Assembly (NCBI RefSeq): GCF_014695715.1
Contig: NZ_JACJOT010000008.1
Location: forward strand, 248,001 to 312,000
DNA length: 64,000 nucleotides
Direction of reading: 5' to 3'
From: Microcoleus sp. FACHB-68
GTDB lineage: Bacteria > Cyanobacteriota > Cyanobacteriia > Cyanobacteriales > Oscillatoriaceae
Shown here: piece after piece, positions 1 through 8,268 of the stretch
Layout of the letters: every line of letters begins with the position of its first letter
How positions within the stretch are numbered: the stretch's first letter is position 1
Notes under the pieces: generated by a model
Databases searched by the model: none
Told to the model about the DNA's origin: nothing
Seen by the model: only the letters and a program-made list of their open reading frames with translations
Translations under genes and position numbers: made by a program

Positions 1-276
1 CGCTCGGTTTTCATCATTGACCCCAGCAAGAAACTGCGTCTAGTGTTCACCTACCCGGCTAGCACAGGACGCAACTTTGATGAAATCCTGCGGGTGATTG
101 ACTCACTGCAACTGACTGACAACTACAGCGTTGCCACTCCCGCCAACTGGAAAGATGGCGAAGATTGTGTGATTGTCCCTTCTATCCAAGATCCAGAAGA
201 GTTGAAGGAAAAATTCCCCAAAGGCTACACCCCATTGAAGCCTTACTTGCGGATGACTCCTCAGCCAAACAAATAG
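1..276 (+). CDS. 1-Cys peroxiredoxin, C-terminal part (5' end outside window)
   Basis: The frame is open from base 1 and ends at TAG 274-276, so only about 91 C-terminal residues are visible. They carry the arm typical of the Prx6/1-Cys peroxiredoxins: FIIDPSKKLRLVFTYPAS, then TGRNFDEILRVIDSLQ, VATPANWKDGEDCVIVPS and a final KGYTPLKPYLRMTPQP. The family reduces H2O2 and alkyl hydroperoxides in the cytosol using one N-terminal peroxidatic cysteine, which lies off the window. The cysteine in GEDCVIVPS is not the catalytic one. No partner gene is visible upstream; the next gene, Uma2-like, starts 146 bases on. Confidence 0.9.
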   Translation, partial: RSVFIIDPSKKLRLVFTYPASTGRNFDEILRVIDSLQLTDNYSVATPANWKDGEDCVIVPSIQDPEELKEKFPKGYTPLKPYLRMTPQPNK

Positions 277-422
277 GCCATAGGGCAATGCCCGTGCCGG
301 TTTAACCAAAGTAAAATGTTGTAGGGTGGGCGTTGCTCACCCCGCAATATTTTTATTTTGTTCTGTCGCCGGCAGCCCCGATTGATCCGAAGCAAACTCA
401 TCTGAAATTTGAGCGAATCATC

Positions 423-1004
423 ATGCTTTCATCTCCGATTGTGTTGCGGATGCCACCCGAATTGCAAATGACAGATGACCAGTTTTTTGAGTTCTGTCAG
501 ATTAACCGCGATTTAAACATCGAACGCAATAAAACTGGAGAATTGCTGATTATGTCTCCAACCGGCGGAACCACAGGCAATCGTAATTTCAATATTGCTG
601 TACAGCTCGGAATTTGGGCAGAGCAAGATGGCACGGGGATTTGTTTTGATTCTAACAGCGGATTTAAGCTATCAATGGGTGATAAGTCGCCTGATGCTTC
701 GTGGATGAAGCTAGAGCGGTGGAACGCTTTATCAGAAGAACAGCAAGAAAAATTTGTACCCATTTGTCCAGATTTTGTCCTTGAATTACGTTCAGCTTCT
801 GATAACCTGAAACCGTTGCAGGAAAAAATGGAAGAATACATCAGGGAACCTGGATGTCAGCTAGGATGGTTGATTGACCGCAAACACCGGCAAGTCTACA
901 TCTACCGTCCGGGACTGCCAACGGAATGTTTAGAAAATCCCGATACCGTCAGCGCAGAGCCGGTATTGCCAGGATTTGTTTTAAATATGAGCAAAGTTTG
1001 GTAA
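423..1004 (+). CDS. Uma2 family (DUF820) PD-(D/E)XK nuclease-like protein
   Basis: About 193 residues if started at ATG 423 (MLSSPIVLRMPPELQ); the frame is open from 333 but the extra 30 residues look unlike the family. Uma2 hallmarks are GELLIMSPTGG, SPDASWMKLERWNAL, the core strand PDFVLELRSASD and the C-terminal GWLIDRKHRQVYIYRPG. The family has a restriction-endonuclease-like fold and occurs in very many copies in filamentous cyanobacteria; its biological role is not established. The protein looks full length. It stands alone, followed by a likely terminator at 1017-1041. Confidence 0.85.
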   Translation: MLSSPIVLRMPPELQMTDDQFFEFCQINRDLNIERNKTGELLIMSPTGGTTGNRNFNIAVQLGIWAEQDGTGICFDSNSGFKLSMGDKSPDASWMKLERWNALSEEQQEKFVPICPDFVLELRSASDNLKPLQEKMEEYIREPGCQLGWLIDRKHRQVYIYRPGLPTECLENPDTVSAEPVLPGFVLNMSKVW

Positions 1005-1016
1005 CTGAAATTTCGC

Positions 1017-1041
1017 CCTTTTGTTAAAAGGATTTTTTTTT
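1017..1041 (+). terminator. Rho-independent terminator after the Uma2-like gene
   Basis: A six-base stem (CCTTTT/AAAAGG) with a three-base loop is followed by A and nine T residues. It lies 13 bases after the Uma2 stop codon. The stem is short and AT-rich, so efficiency is uncertain. Confidence 0.5.
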
Positions 1042-1100
1042 CGAGTTTAAGCGCCTAATCAATTAATATTTTTAAAGAAAACAATTTAGGAAACCGCAAA

Positions 1101-2075
1101 ATGGATATCAAAACCGGCTTTATCGGGGCAGTAGGCAACACACCATTAATTCGGATCAACAGCGTTAGTGAAGAAACCGGCTGCGAAATTTTAGGAAAAG
1201 CAGAATTTCTCAATCCGGGTGGCTCGGTGAAGGATCGGGCAGCTTTATATATTATTGAAGATGCTGAGAGAAAAGGCTTATTGAAACCAGGCGGAACCGT
1301 TGTTGAAGGAACCGCCGGCAACACCGGCATCGGTTTAGCGCACATCTGCAACGCCAAGGGTTACAAATGCCTGATTGTAATTCCAGATACACAATCTCAA
1401 GAGAAAATTGACGCATTAAGAACGCTGGGTGCAGAAGTGCGAACCGTGCCGGCGGTTCCTTATAAAGATCCCAATAACTATGTAAAACTCTCCGGCAGAT
1501 TGGCATCTGAAATGGAAAATGCCATCTGGGCAAATCAATTTGATAATTTAGCAAATCGGCTGGCGCACTATGAAACAACCGGCCCGGAAATTTGGGAACA
1601 GACAGCCGGTAAAATCGATGCTTGGGTAACAGCAACTGGCACCGGAGGAACCTTTGCCGGTGTTGCAATGTTTCTCAAAGAAAAGAAGCCGACGATTAAA
1701 AATATATTAGCCGATCCAATGGGTAGCGGACTCTATAGCTACGTTAAAACCGGCGAAATTCACACAGAAGGCAGCTCGATCACCGAAGGCATTGGCAATA
1801 GCCGCGTCACCGCCAATATGGAAGGAGTTCCCATCGATGATGCGATCCAAATTGATGATCATGCAGCTGTGCGAGTGATTTACCAACTCCTCAAAAAAGA
1901 CGGCTTATTTATGGGAGGATCGGTAGGGATTAATATCGCGGCTGCGGTAGAATTAGCGAAACAAATGGGTCCAGGTCACACGATTGTAACCGTACTCTGC
2001 GATGGCGGTTCGCGTTACCAGTCTCGGCTGTTTAATCGGGAGTGGCTCGCCTCAAAAGGACTTTCTCCCGATTAG
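1101..2075 (+). CDS. cysK: Cysteine synthase (O-acetylserine sulfhydrylase family)
   Basis: 324 residues, normal family length. It is a PLP fold-type II enzyme expected to make L-cysteine from O-acetylserine and sulfide in the cytosol. The PLP lysine is K44 in NPGGSVKDRA; the substrate loop is TAGNTG (71-76), where the classical CysK has TSGNTG; the glycine-rich phosphate cup is TGTGGTFAG. The ATG is preceded by AGGA at good spacing. The TAGNTG loop places it in a CysK-like subgroup, so the exact substrate preference is inferred. An alcohol dehydrogenase follows 37 bases downstream on the same strand and may be co-transcribed. A distant paralogue lies at 62022-63098. Confidence 0.88.
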   Translation: MDIKTGFIGAVGNTPLIRINSVSEETGCEILGKAEFLNPGGSVKDRAALYIIEDAERKGLLKPGGTVVEGTAGNTGIGLAHICNAKGYKCLIVIPDTQSQEKIDALRTLGAEVRTVPAVPYKDPNNYVKLSGRLASEMENAIWANQFDNLANRLAHYETTGPEIWEQTAGKIDAWVTATGTGGTFAGVAMFLKEKKPTIKNILADPMGSGLYSYVKTGEIHTEGSSITEGIGNSRVTANMEGVPIDDAIQIDDHAAVRVIYQLLKKDGLFMGGSVGINIAAAVELAKQMGPGHTIVTVLCDGGSRYQSRLFNREWLASKGLSPD

Positions 2076-2112
2076 TTAGGATTCAAAATTCAATCGCACA
2101 GGATAACAAATT

Positions 2113-3120
2113 ATGCAAATTAAAACACTGGCAGCCCACGAAAAAGGCGCGGAACTCAAGCCGTTTACCTTGGAAGTGGATTCGCCCAAAGGGTATGATT
2201 GCATACTAAAAGTGTTAGCTTGCGGCATTTGCCACTCAGATATTCACGTCATTGATAATGACTGGGGAAACTCACGCTATCCCGTCGTTCCAGGTCACGA
2301 AGTGGTTGGGGAAGTGATAGAGTTAGGCGACCAAGTTAAGCATTTAAAAGCCGGTGATCGCGTTGGAGTTGGCTGGCAAGGTTCGGCTTGTTTACAGTGT
2401 CGTGATTGTCTCAGGGGAAATGAAAATCTCTGTGATAAAAATGAAGGGTTGATTATCAGCGGTTATGGTGGTTTTGCTGACTATTTACGGGTGGATTCTC
2501 GGTTTGCTTTTCCGATTCCAGCCGGCATCAAAACTGAAGCAGCCGGCCCTCTGTTGTGCGGAGGAGTTACTGTATACTCGGCTTTGCGATACGCCGGCAT
2601 GAGTTCAGGTCAAGAAATTGGGGTCATCGGTGTCGGAGGACTGGGGCACATGGCTGTGCAATTTGCGAGTAAATTGGGCAACCGCGTCACGGTTTTTACC
2701 ACTTCTGACGATAAAGCTGAGTTTGCAAGTAAGTTAGGCGCACATGATGCAATTGTTGTACCTGCCGGCAGTTCACCACCAGAACCAGACCGAAAATTCA
2801 ATATCTTAATCAGTACCGTTCCTGCTTCTGTCGATTGGGCGGCTTATATAGAATATCTTGATTCTGATGGCACTTTAACGATGGTCGGAGTGCCCGATGA
2901 ACCCCTCTCAATTCCCTTGTGGTCGTTGCTTACTAAACGTCGCAGAGTCATGAGTTCTCTAATTGGAGGTCGCGCGATTATCACTGAGATGCTTGACGTT
3001 GCAGATCGCTTTGGAATTGAGCCGATTATTGAGACGTTTCCCTTGGAACAAGTGAATGAAGCGATGGACAAAGTCCGTAGCAATAAAGTTCGCTATCGGG
3101 CTGTTCTTACGGTTAGCTAA
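2113..3120 (+). CDS. Zinc-dependent alcohol dehydrogenase (MDR family)
   Basis: 335 residues. N-terminal GroES-like domain with catalytic-zinc ligands C40 (CGICHSD) and H62 (PGHEVVGEV), and a complete structural-zinc set C93, C96, C99, C107. The Rossmann domain follows, with the nucleotide-binding turn GVGGLGHMAVQFA. The overall pattern resembles YahK/CAD-type NADP-linked aldehyde reductases, which interconvert alcohols and aldehydes; the substrate cannot be told from the sequence. AGGA precedes the ATG. It follows cysK by 37 bases and is followed by a methyltransferase gene after 83 bases. No functional link between the three is evident. Confidence 0.85.
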   Translation: MQIKTLAAHEKGAELKPFTLEVDSPKGYDCILKVLACGICHSDIHVIDNDWGNSRYPVVPGHEVVGEVIELGDQVKHLKAGDRVGVGWQGSACLQCRDCLRGNENLCDKNEGLIISGYGGFADYLRVDSRFAFPIPAGIKTEAAGPLLCGGVTVYSALRYAGMSSGQEIGVIGVGGLGHMAVQFASKLGNRVTVFTTSDDKAEFASKLGAHDAIVVPAGSSPPEPDRKFNILISTVPASVDWAAYIEYLDSDGTLTMVGVPDEPLSIPLWSLLTKRRRVMSSLIGGRAIITEMLDVADRFGIEPIIETFPLEQVNEAMDKVRSNKVRYRAVLTVS

Positions 3121-3203
3121 TCTGATAAATTAATCGTAATGTTGCTATCTCAAAAATAGTCACTTACTATTAACGTTTAAGCTACGCCCGCACAAAAAAA
3201 CAC

Positions 3204-4043
3204 ATGAGCAAAACAAACGTTCAGTTGCCTTATTTTGATGAGCTGCTTGAGCAACTTCGCAAAGGAAATCCTGACGCCATTCAAGCTTTTGGCCGTCATG
3301 TCCATTGGGGTTACTGGGAAAACCCTGATGCTGCCGATGGGTCAGTAGCGGACTTTGCAGAGGCGGCTGAACGTTTGTGCCGGCGCGTGTGTGATAGCGG
3401 CAGTGTGGGTGATGGAATGCGTATTCTTGACTGCGGTTGCGGTTTTGGTGGCACAATTGCTAGCCTCAATGAGCGCTTTTCTAATGTCCAACTGGTAGGT
3501 TTAAATATTGACGAACGCCAGCTTGAAAGAGCAAGAAAAGAAGTCAAACCTCGTGCCGGCAATCAGATTGACTTTGTCCAAGGCGATGCCTGTGAATTGC
3601 CGTTTGAAGATGCGTCGTTTGATGTGGTTTTAGCAGTGGAATGTATTTTCCATTTTCCCAGCCGTGAACGATTTTTCAAAGAAGCGCGGCGCGTGCTAAA
3701 ACCAGGGGGCAAACTAGCAATTTGCGATTTTGTGCCGACATCTTTTATGATGCCTTTCATTAAGTTTATGGATCTTTTTGTTAAAAATTCTGTATCTCAA
3801 GTTTACGGCAATGTTAATAGTCACTACACTTTGGGCGATTACCAAAATTTAGCTAAAAATACAGGATTTGTATCTCAAATTGAGGAGAATATTACGAGCA
3901 ATACCCTGCCAACTTATCCAGTGGTATGCCGGCTAATGCGGGAATCGGGAAATATTGAGGCGGGAAACATCACGATGGGTGCAGATTGGTTAGGTCGGCT
4001 TGGTTTAACGCATTATATGATTCTTTCATTTGATGCAAAGTAA
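3204..4043 (+). CDS. SAM-dependent class I methyltransferase
   Basis: 279 residues. Motif I is ILDCGCGFGG (74-83); the acidic end of strand 2 is seen in LVGLNIDERQLERAR; motif II/III are FVQGDACELPFEDASFDVVLAVE and the post-I segment RRVLKPGGKLAICDF. The order fits the UbiE/small-molecule methyltransferase group. The C-terminal half (SHYTLGDYQNLAKNTGF and after) would form the substrate cap. The substrate is not recognisable; it lies 4 kb from the NRPS locus with several unrelated genes between, so a role in natural-product tailoring is possible but unsupported. An inverted repeat covers its stop codon. Confidence 0.82.
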   Translation: MSKTNVQLPYFDELLEQLRKGNPDAIQAFGRHVHWGYWENPDAADGSVADFAEAAERLCRRVCDSGSVGDGMRILDCGCGFGGTIASLNERFSNVQLVGLNIDERQLERARKEVKPRAGNQIDFVQGDACELPFEDASFDVVLAVECIFHFPSRERFFKEARRVLKPGGKLAICDFVPTSFMMPFIKFMDLFVKNSVSQVYGNVNSHYTLGDYQNLAKNTGFVSQIEENITSNTLPTYPVVCRLMRESGNIEAGNITMGADWLGRLGLTHYMILSFDAK

Positions 4044-4057
4044 AATATTTGCATCAA
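4030..4057. repeat. 10-bp inverted repeat over the methyltransferase stop codon
   Basis: TTGATGCAAA at 4030-4039 is matched by its exact reverse complement at 4048-4057 with an eight-base spacer containing the stop codon. There is no T-run, so it may be an RNA-stabilising hairpin rather than a terminator. A second smaller pair (GGTTATC/GATAACC) lies at 4105-4127. The rest of the 4044-4370 gap is AT-rich with no recognisable gene. Confidence 0.45.
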
Positions 4058-4162
4058 GCAATAGAGCGAATGTTTATGAAAAGCTAGGATAAATTTTGTT
4101 AAAAGGTTATCTGGAAAATGGATAACCTCACCTCTACAGAATATTTTCTGATAAAAATTTTG

Positions 4163-5179
4163 AACTGGAGTTTAGACTACGAAAAACTAACTTAGTCTTA
4201 CAGAGTTGCAGTAAGGAGATAAATTGACACTGAGGTGGCATAGCTCAAGCTACCTTGATGTCATCTGTAGGGCAACAGTTGAGCTTGTTTGTTTGCTATG
4301 CAGTGTAGTTTGTTGTAACATTGTCTCAGTTTGGAAACCCACAAAGGGGTTATAGATATGAGGCTGTTGCATGAAACCTGCTTTCAATAAAGGGCAACTG
4401 ACAACCTGGAAAGATGACAGAGGTTTTGGCTTCATTCAACCAGCCGACGGAAGTCAAGAAATTTTTTTGCACATTTCTGAACTGAAAGACTCGACTCGCC
4501 GGCCACAAGTAGGCGACACAATTTTTTATTATGCCATAGCTGAAGATGGCAAAGCTCGCGCTTGCAACGCCTTCATTTTAGGAGCAAGAAGTAAGCAAAC
4601 TTCGACATCTTCTAATAACAAAGCTGCATCTAATAGTGAGTCCAAATCCCCATTTCCAGTGTTGGAGTTATTGCTTCTGTCAATTTTACCTTTGGTTGGC
4701 TCACTTCACTTGGTTTGGACGACAGCTAATCCGCTTCCGTTGATTTTCTATCCTGCGATGAGTCTATTAACTTTTATTTTGTATGCAGACGACAAGTCTC
4801 GCGCAAAGCGAGGGAAATGGAGAACCGCAGAAACAACGCTACATCTGTGTGAACTAGCGGGTGGATGGTTGGGAGGATTTGCCGCGCAACGAAGGCTTCA
4901 CCACAAAAGCAGGAAGAAATCCTATCAGTTTGAGTTTTGGACAATTGTCACGCTTCACTATATTGTCTGGTTAGGTTGGTTATTTTTTGGCAAGCTTATA
5001 ACACGTTAGTCTATGTTTCGGATATTACCTGCTGCCGTTCAGCTTTACCGTTATCTTGCTCTATACGCATAGCTTGCACTCATCCCGCTGGCTAGATCGG
5101 TCGAAAGGCAGTGCAAAGCCAGTTGAACATGACTTTATATCAATTTAAATTAATACCAGTTTTAATCTAAACTCCAGTT
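4163..5179. repeat. Pair of 14-bp inverted repeats flanking the cold-shock/DUF1294 gene
   Basis: AACTGGAGTTTAGA at 4163-4176 and its perfect reverse complement at 5166-5179 lie on both sides of a single gene, about 1 kb apart, with weaker similarity continuing a few bases outward. Nothing inside resembles a transposase. The pair could mark a former mobile segment or be coincidence. Confidence 0.4.
4371..5009 (+). CDS. Cold-shock domain + DUF1294 membrane protein
   Basis: 212 residues in two parts. Residues 5-75 are a cold-shock (OB-fold) domain with RNP1-like GFGFI (18-22) and RNP2-like FLHIS (32-36), expected to bind single-stranded nucleic acid. After a Ser/Asn-rich linker (about 77-92), residues 95-212 form a DUF1294 region with about four hydrophobic segments and a conserved WRTAETTLHLCELAGGW block. 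This CSD-DUF1294 fusion is a known bacterial architecture of unknown role; it would tether a nucleic-acid-binding domain to the inner membrane. The gene is monocistronic and flanked by 14-bp inverted repeats. Confidence 0.88.
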   Translation: MKPAFNKGQLTTWKDDRGFGFIQPADGSQEIFLHISELKDSTRRPQVGDTIFYYAIAEDGKARACNAFILGARSKQTSTSSNNKAASNSESKSPFPVLELLLLSILPLVGSLHLVWTTANPLPLIFYPAMSLLTFILYADDKSRAKRGKWRTAETTLHLCELAGGWLGGFAAQRRLHHKSRKKSYQFEFWTIVTLHYIVWLGWLFFGKLITR

Positions 5180-5185
5180 TAAAGA

Positions 5186-6640
5186 TTAATTTCTTGATTT
5201 TGGCACTAAACGAGCAATCAGGGGACGCAGCAGCAGTGCCAAAGCCAAACCCAAGCACAAGTGCAGTACAATATCAAGGGCGCTGTAGGTTAAACCCATT
5301 ACAGGCCAAGGCTTTATCCCATCTGGATGGGGTTGATTGAGAATAGATTCAATCGGTCGGGGATTGACGGCAGAGGAGACAACACTCACAGCAAAGCCGG
5401 CAGCGACAACAGCAACCCATATTTTTAAGTTGCGATCTCGTTCTTTTTCGGCTTCTTCATAGTCTTTTGCCTGTTCCTGCGCGTTGATTTCTATTATTAC
5501 CCGAATCGCCTCAATCATTTGGTCAAATAATTGCTTACCGGGTTGTAAATAGCGCAAATCTATTTGAATTTGATTTTGAAGTTCTTTAGTTCGATTACAG
5601 AAATTCTCTAAAAAATCTAGCTTGTCTTCTGGTAAACTATGAGCGCGAATTTCCTCTAGCTTGGAGAAATACTTTTCAGTAATCGTAACAATTGTGGTGT
5701 TGTAATCGTCAATATCATGCAATAGCTTGTTATATTGAAATGCACTCGTTGGGATTTGCTTGAGGCGCTGTTTTAAATCTTCTAGCGTCTCTTCTTGAGA
5801 TGTAGCAAAATCATCAGCTTTTTGGTTTAATTCTATATAAAGTTCTCGTGCTTTTTGATAGCATAAACGCGCTTGCTCAGTGGCAAAAAGAATTTTATGC
5901 CGGCAGTACAACAGTATAAAAATTGAATGATAAGCTTGTTCACCTAAATTCAACGTTGTCGGGTAACAGTCAAACCATACCAAAATATGACATTGATCCG
6001 CTGGGTTTTCGCTGCCCGTGTTATATTCAAAGATCGGACTGCCAAATAATTGACCTTCAGCTATCAAACTCACAGAAGTTTTTTCAGCATCTTTTAAAAA
6101 AGCTTCAATGCAAGCGTTAGCCAGAGTTTTATAATCGTCTGTATTATCAGATAATTCAGCAAAGATGAGCAAGGTTTGCCCAATAGATGCTTGAATAAAG
6201 TGGGGTAATAAGCAACCTTTGGAATTGAATCGGCCTAGTTGGTCTATTTCGACTGTTTCTCCGTAACGAAGAGTTAGATCAACTGCATCGGTATCCTGAA
6301 TCTTTAAGGGATAAATTTCGCCAATAATTTCAAGCAAATCTGGCTGAGATTCAGACTTTAAACGCAGAAATGGTTCTTTGTCTGATTTATTAGCTTGATT
6401 TAATAAAGGAAAATATTCTGCTTTGTCGCCGGTAAATTCATCGAGATGGTTTTTTTCTTCTAAAAGTTCGTTCGGTAAAGATTGGAGTGCGGGAATTTGC
6501 AGATGTTTTCCCAAGGCAACACATCGCTGCCAAAGGTGATCTACATTGCCGGCAACTTCTTGAGAATTTTGGGATATTTCGTCACTCCAATGAAAAGCGT
6601 AGAGTGTGACACTAGGAGTATTGAGACGTGTATTGCTCAT
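5186..6640 (-). CDS. Uncharacterised protein with coiled coil and C-terminal membrane hairpin
   Basis: 484 residues; I do not recognise the family. Residues 1-250 are globular with no clear motif. Residues about 255-400 are charged and heptad-like (ETLEDLKQRLKQI, then FLENFCNRTKELQNQIQID), consistent with a coiled coil. Two hydrophobic segments follow, near 404-424 (WVAVVAAGFAVSVVSSAV) and 455-480 (ALDIVLHLCLGLALALLLRPL), so the C-terminus is probably membrane anchored with the bulk in the cytosol. It is a single gene on the minus strand, 125 bases downstream of the phosphopantetheinyl transferase and in the same direction, so co-transcription is possible. Nothing in it points to peptide synthesis. 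Confidence 0.7.
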   Translation of the reverse strand: MSNTRLNTPSVTLYAFHWSDEISQNSQEVAGNVDHLWQRCVALGKHLQIPALQSLPNELLEEKNHLDEFTGDKAEYFPLLNQANKSDKEPFLRLKSESQPDLLEIIGEIYPLKIQDTDAVDLTLRYGETVEIDQLGRFNSKGCLLPHFIQASIGQTLLIFAELSDNTDDYKTLANACIEAFLKDAEKTSVSLIAEGQLFGSPIFEYNTGSENPADQCHILVWFDCYPTTLNLGEQAYHSIFILLYCRHKILFATEQARLCYQKARELYIELNQKADDFATSQEETLEDLKQRLKQIPTSAFQYNKLLHDIDDYNTTIVTITEKYFSKLEEIRAHSLPEDKLDFLENFCNRTKELQNQIQIDLRYLQPGKQLFDQMIEAIRVIIEINAQEQAKDYEEAEKERDRNLKIWVAVVAAGFAVSVVSSAVNPRPIESILNQPHPDGIKPWPVMGLTYSALDIVLHLCLGLALALLLRPLIARLVPKSRN

Positions 6641-6764
6641 TAGTTTGAGTTTGAGTGTTTGGCAGATATCATATCTTTTAAAGGTAACCGCTTAGCTTGA
6701 TAAGTTAACTTAAGCTGTTACAGATATTTAAGTTTTACACTTTTTACAGCTATTTAAATAATTT

Positions 6765-7505
6765 CTACTCAGGCGACCACTGCCAATGTGATAAATTAAA
6801 ATCTTTACCTTCTATCGCCAAAGCACCCACATAATCGGCAGATGGAATTAAATGTAAAATAGACCACCGGCTGGCTGATTCAACATCACCGGCAACGCTC
6901 AACAATCGAGCCGGCTCATCTGGAAGAAACGAAACTTCAATTTGCTCTAGCGGTTTATATAAGCCATCCCCAATGGCTTTTAAAAACGCTTCCTTTCGCG
7001 TCCAGCAGTTTAAAAAAGCCGCTTGTTTCTCACTTGCCGGCATTCCCTGAAGTACCGCATATTCTCGCTGAGAAAAAAAGCTTTTCGCGATTGCTTCAGC
7101 ATCAGGCATCGAACGTACCTGTTCCAGATCAATGCCAACTACCCGATCCAGTACGATTGCATAAAGAGCGAGTCCTTGTGAATGAGATAAATTAAAACAA
7201 ACCCGCTCATTCATCAAAGCCGGCTTGCCACGTTTTTCATAACAAAACTGTATTTGACTTGGTGCGATCTCTAAATACCGGCTCAAAATATTTCTGAGTA
7301 TCCCTCTGCCGGCAATAAAACGCTGCCGATCTCGCTCAAAGTAAAACCGCTTAGCGCGATCACCCTCGTCTGCTGAAAGCGTTTCCCGCAAATCATCAAT
7401 CTGTTGTGCCGGCAGATCGAGTTCAGCAAGCCAAATGTGGACTTCATTTAAAGATAGCCTTAAGTCTGCCGGTGGCTGACACCACAAAATACTGTTTTGA
7501 ACCAT
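6765..7505 (-). CDS. 4'-phosphopantetheinyl transferase (Sfp/HetI type)
   Basis: 246 residues, the usual length of the two-domain Sfp-type enzymes. It transfers phosphopantetheine from CoA to the conserved serine of carrier domains. The magnesium/CoA motif VGIDLE is at 123-128 (D126, E128), preceded by FNLSHSQGLAL; the second signature WTRKEAFLKA starts at W168 with E172. It is transcribed away from the NRPS gene, with starts 763 bases apart. The obvious inferred substrates are the five carrier serines of the neighbouring synthetases, though in cyanobacteria one such enzyme often serves all carrier proteins in the cell. Confidence 0.92.
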   Translation of the reverse strand: MVQNSILWCQPPADLRLSLNEVHIWLAELDLPAQQIDDLRETLSADEGDRAKRFYFERDRQRFIAGRGILRNILSRYLEIAPSQIQFCYEKRGKPALMNERVCFNLSHSQGLALYAIVLDRVVGIDLEQVRSMPDAEAIAKSFFSQREYAVLQGMPASEKQAAFLNCWTRKEAFLKAIGDGLYKPLEQIEVSFLPDEPARLLSVAGDVESASRWSILHLIPSADYVGALAIEGKDFNLSHWQWSPE

Positions 7506-8268
7506 TTGTTATTAGTCGTGAGTCTTGTGTCAAGAATAACTGACAGCAGACACTTGACAAAGGCGCTTAAAATCACTTTTGAGTCTGCTGAGGAGACAAT
7601 CTGTGCGCGGCTGGGATGTTAAGTTGATTGTGATGTAGAGCCGCTTGCCGGCTGACCGCCCTTGAGCGCATATAAGTATATTTTATAATGGTGATAAATT
7701 TTATTAATTTCTGTTAAATTTATAAAAATCGTTTTTACTCAACCTTATCAAACTATCTTGGGAAACAGAATTTAAAATTACCGTATAACCACTTAACTAT
7801 TTATATTAACTTCATAGAAACTTCATAAACTTTGATACCCTTTTCCAGTATTATACATAGCAAAAAACCAGGTTTTAGAGCTATAAAACAACTTTTTGGC
7901 TTAAATCACTTAAGTATTTAAATAGCCTGAAGCCGAGTTATTATAAAGATTTTGTATAAGCGCTAGCAATTAAGAGAAAGGCTATGTAAAAATTTATGAA
8001 AGTTATCGGAATATCAATGATTGATTTTTCTGAGGACTGCATACCGCAGGCACTCTGGAAAACTTTCAATCGCTTAACGCCTCTTTGAGGACGTGGCCTG
8101 CGTGTTTAAGCATCAGGGAACTTTGAAGCTCTAAAAAAACAACCTTAAAAGCTCCAAGGAAAACGCCGGCTCCTAGTTAATGGGTTTCAGCCTTTAGCTA
8201 ATTAAAAGAGCTGTGATTTTTCATGCCATTTCATTTTCATTATTGTTTGAGCACCTAAATCAACAACC
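7506..8268. promoter_or_regulatory. 763-bp divergent intergenic region between the PPTase and NRPS genes
   Basis: No gene is visible. The middle (about 7670-8010) is very AT-rich. The region must contain the promoters of both divergent genes, but I could not single out a -35/-10 pair with confidence. I looked here for the missing N-terminal half of the first condensation domain (an HHxxxDG-coding stretch) and found none. No Shine-Dalgarno precedes the NRPS ATG at 8269. Confidence 0.4.
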
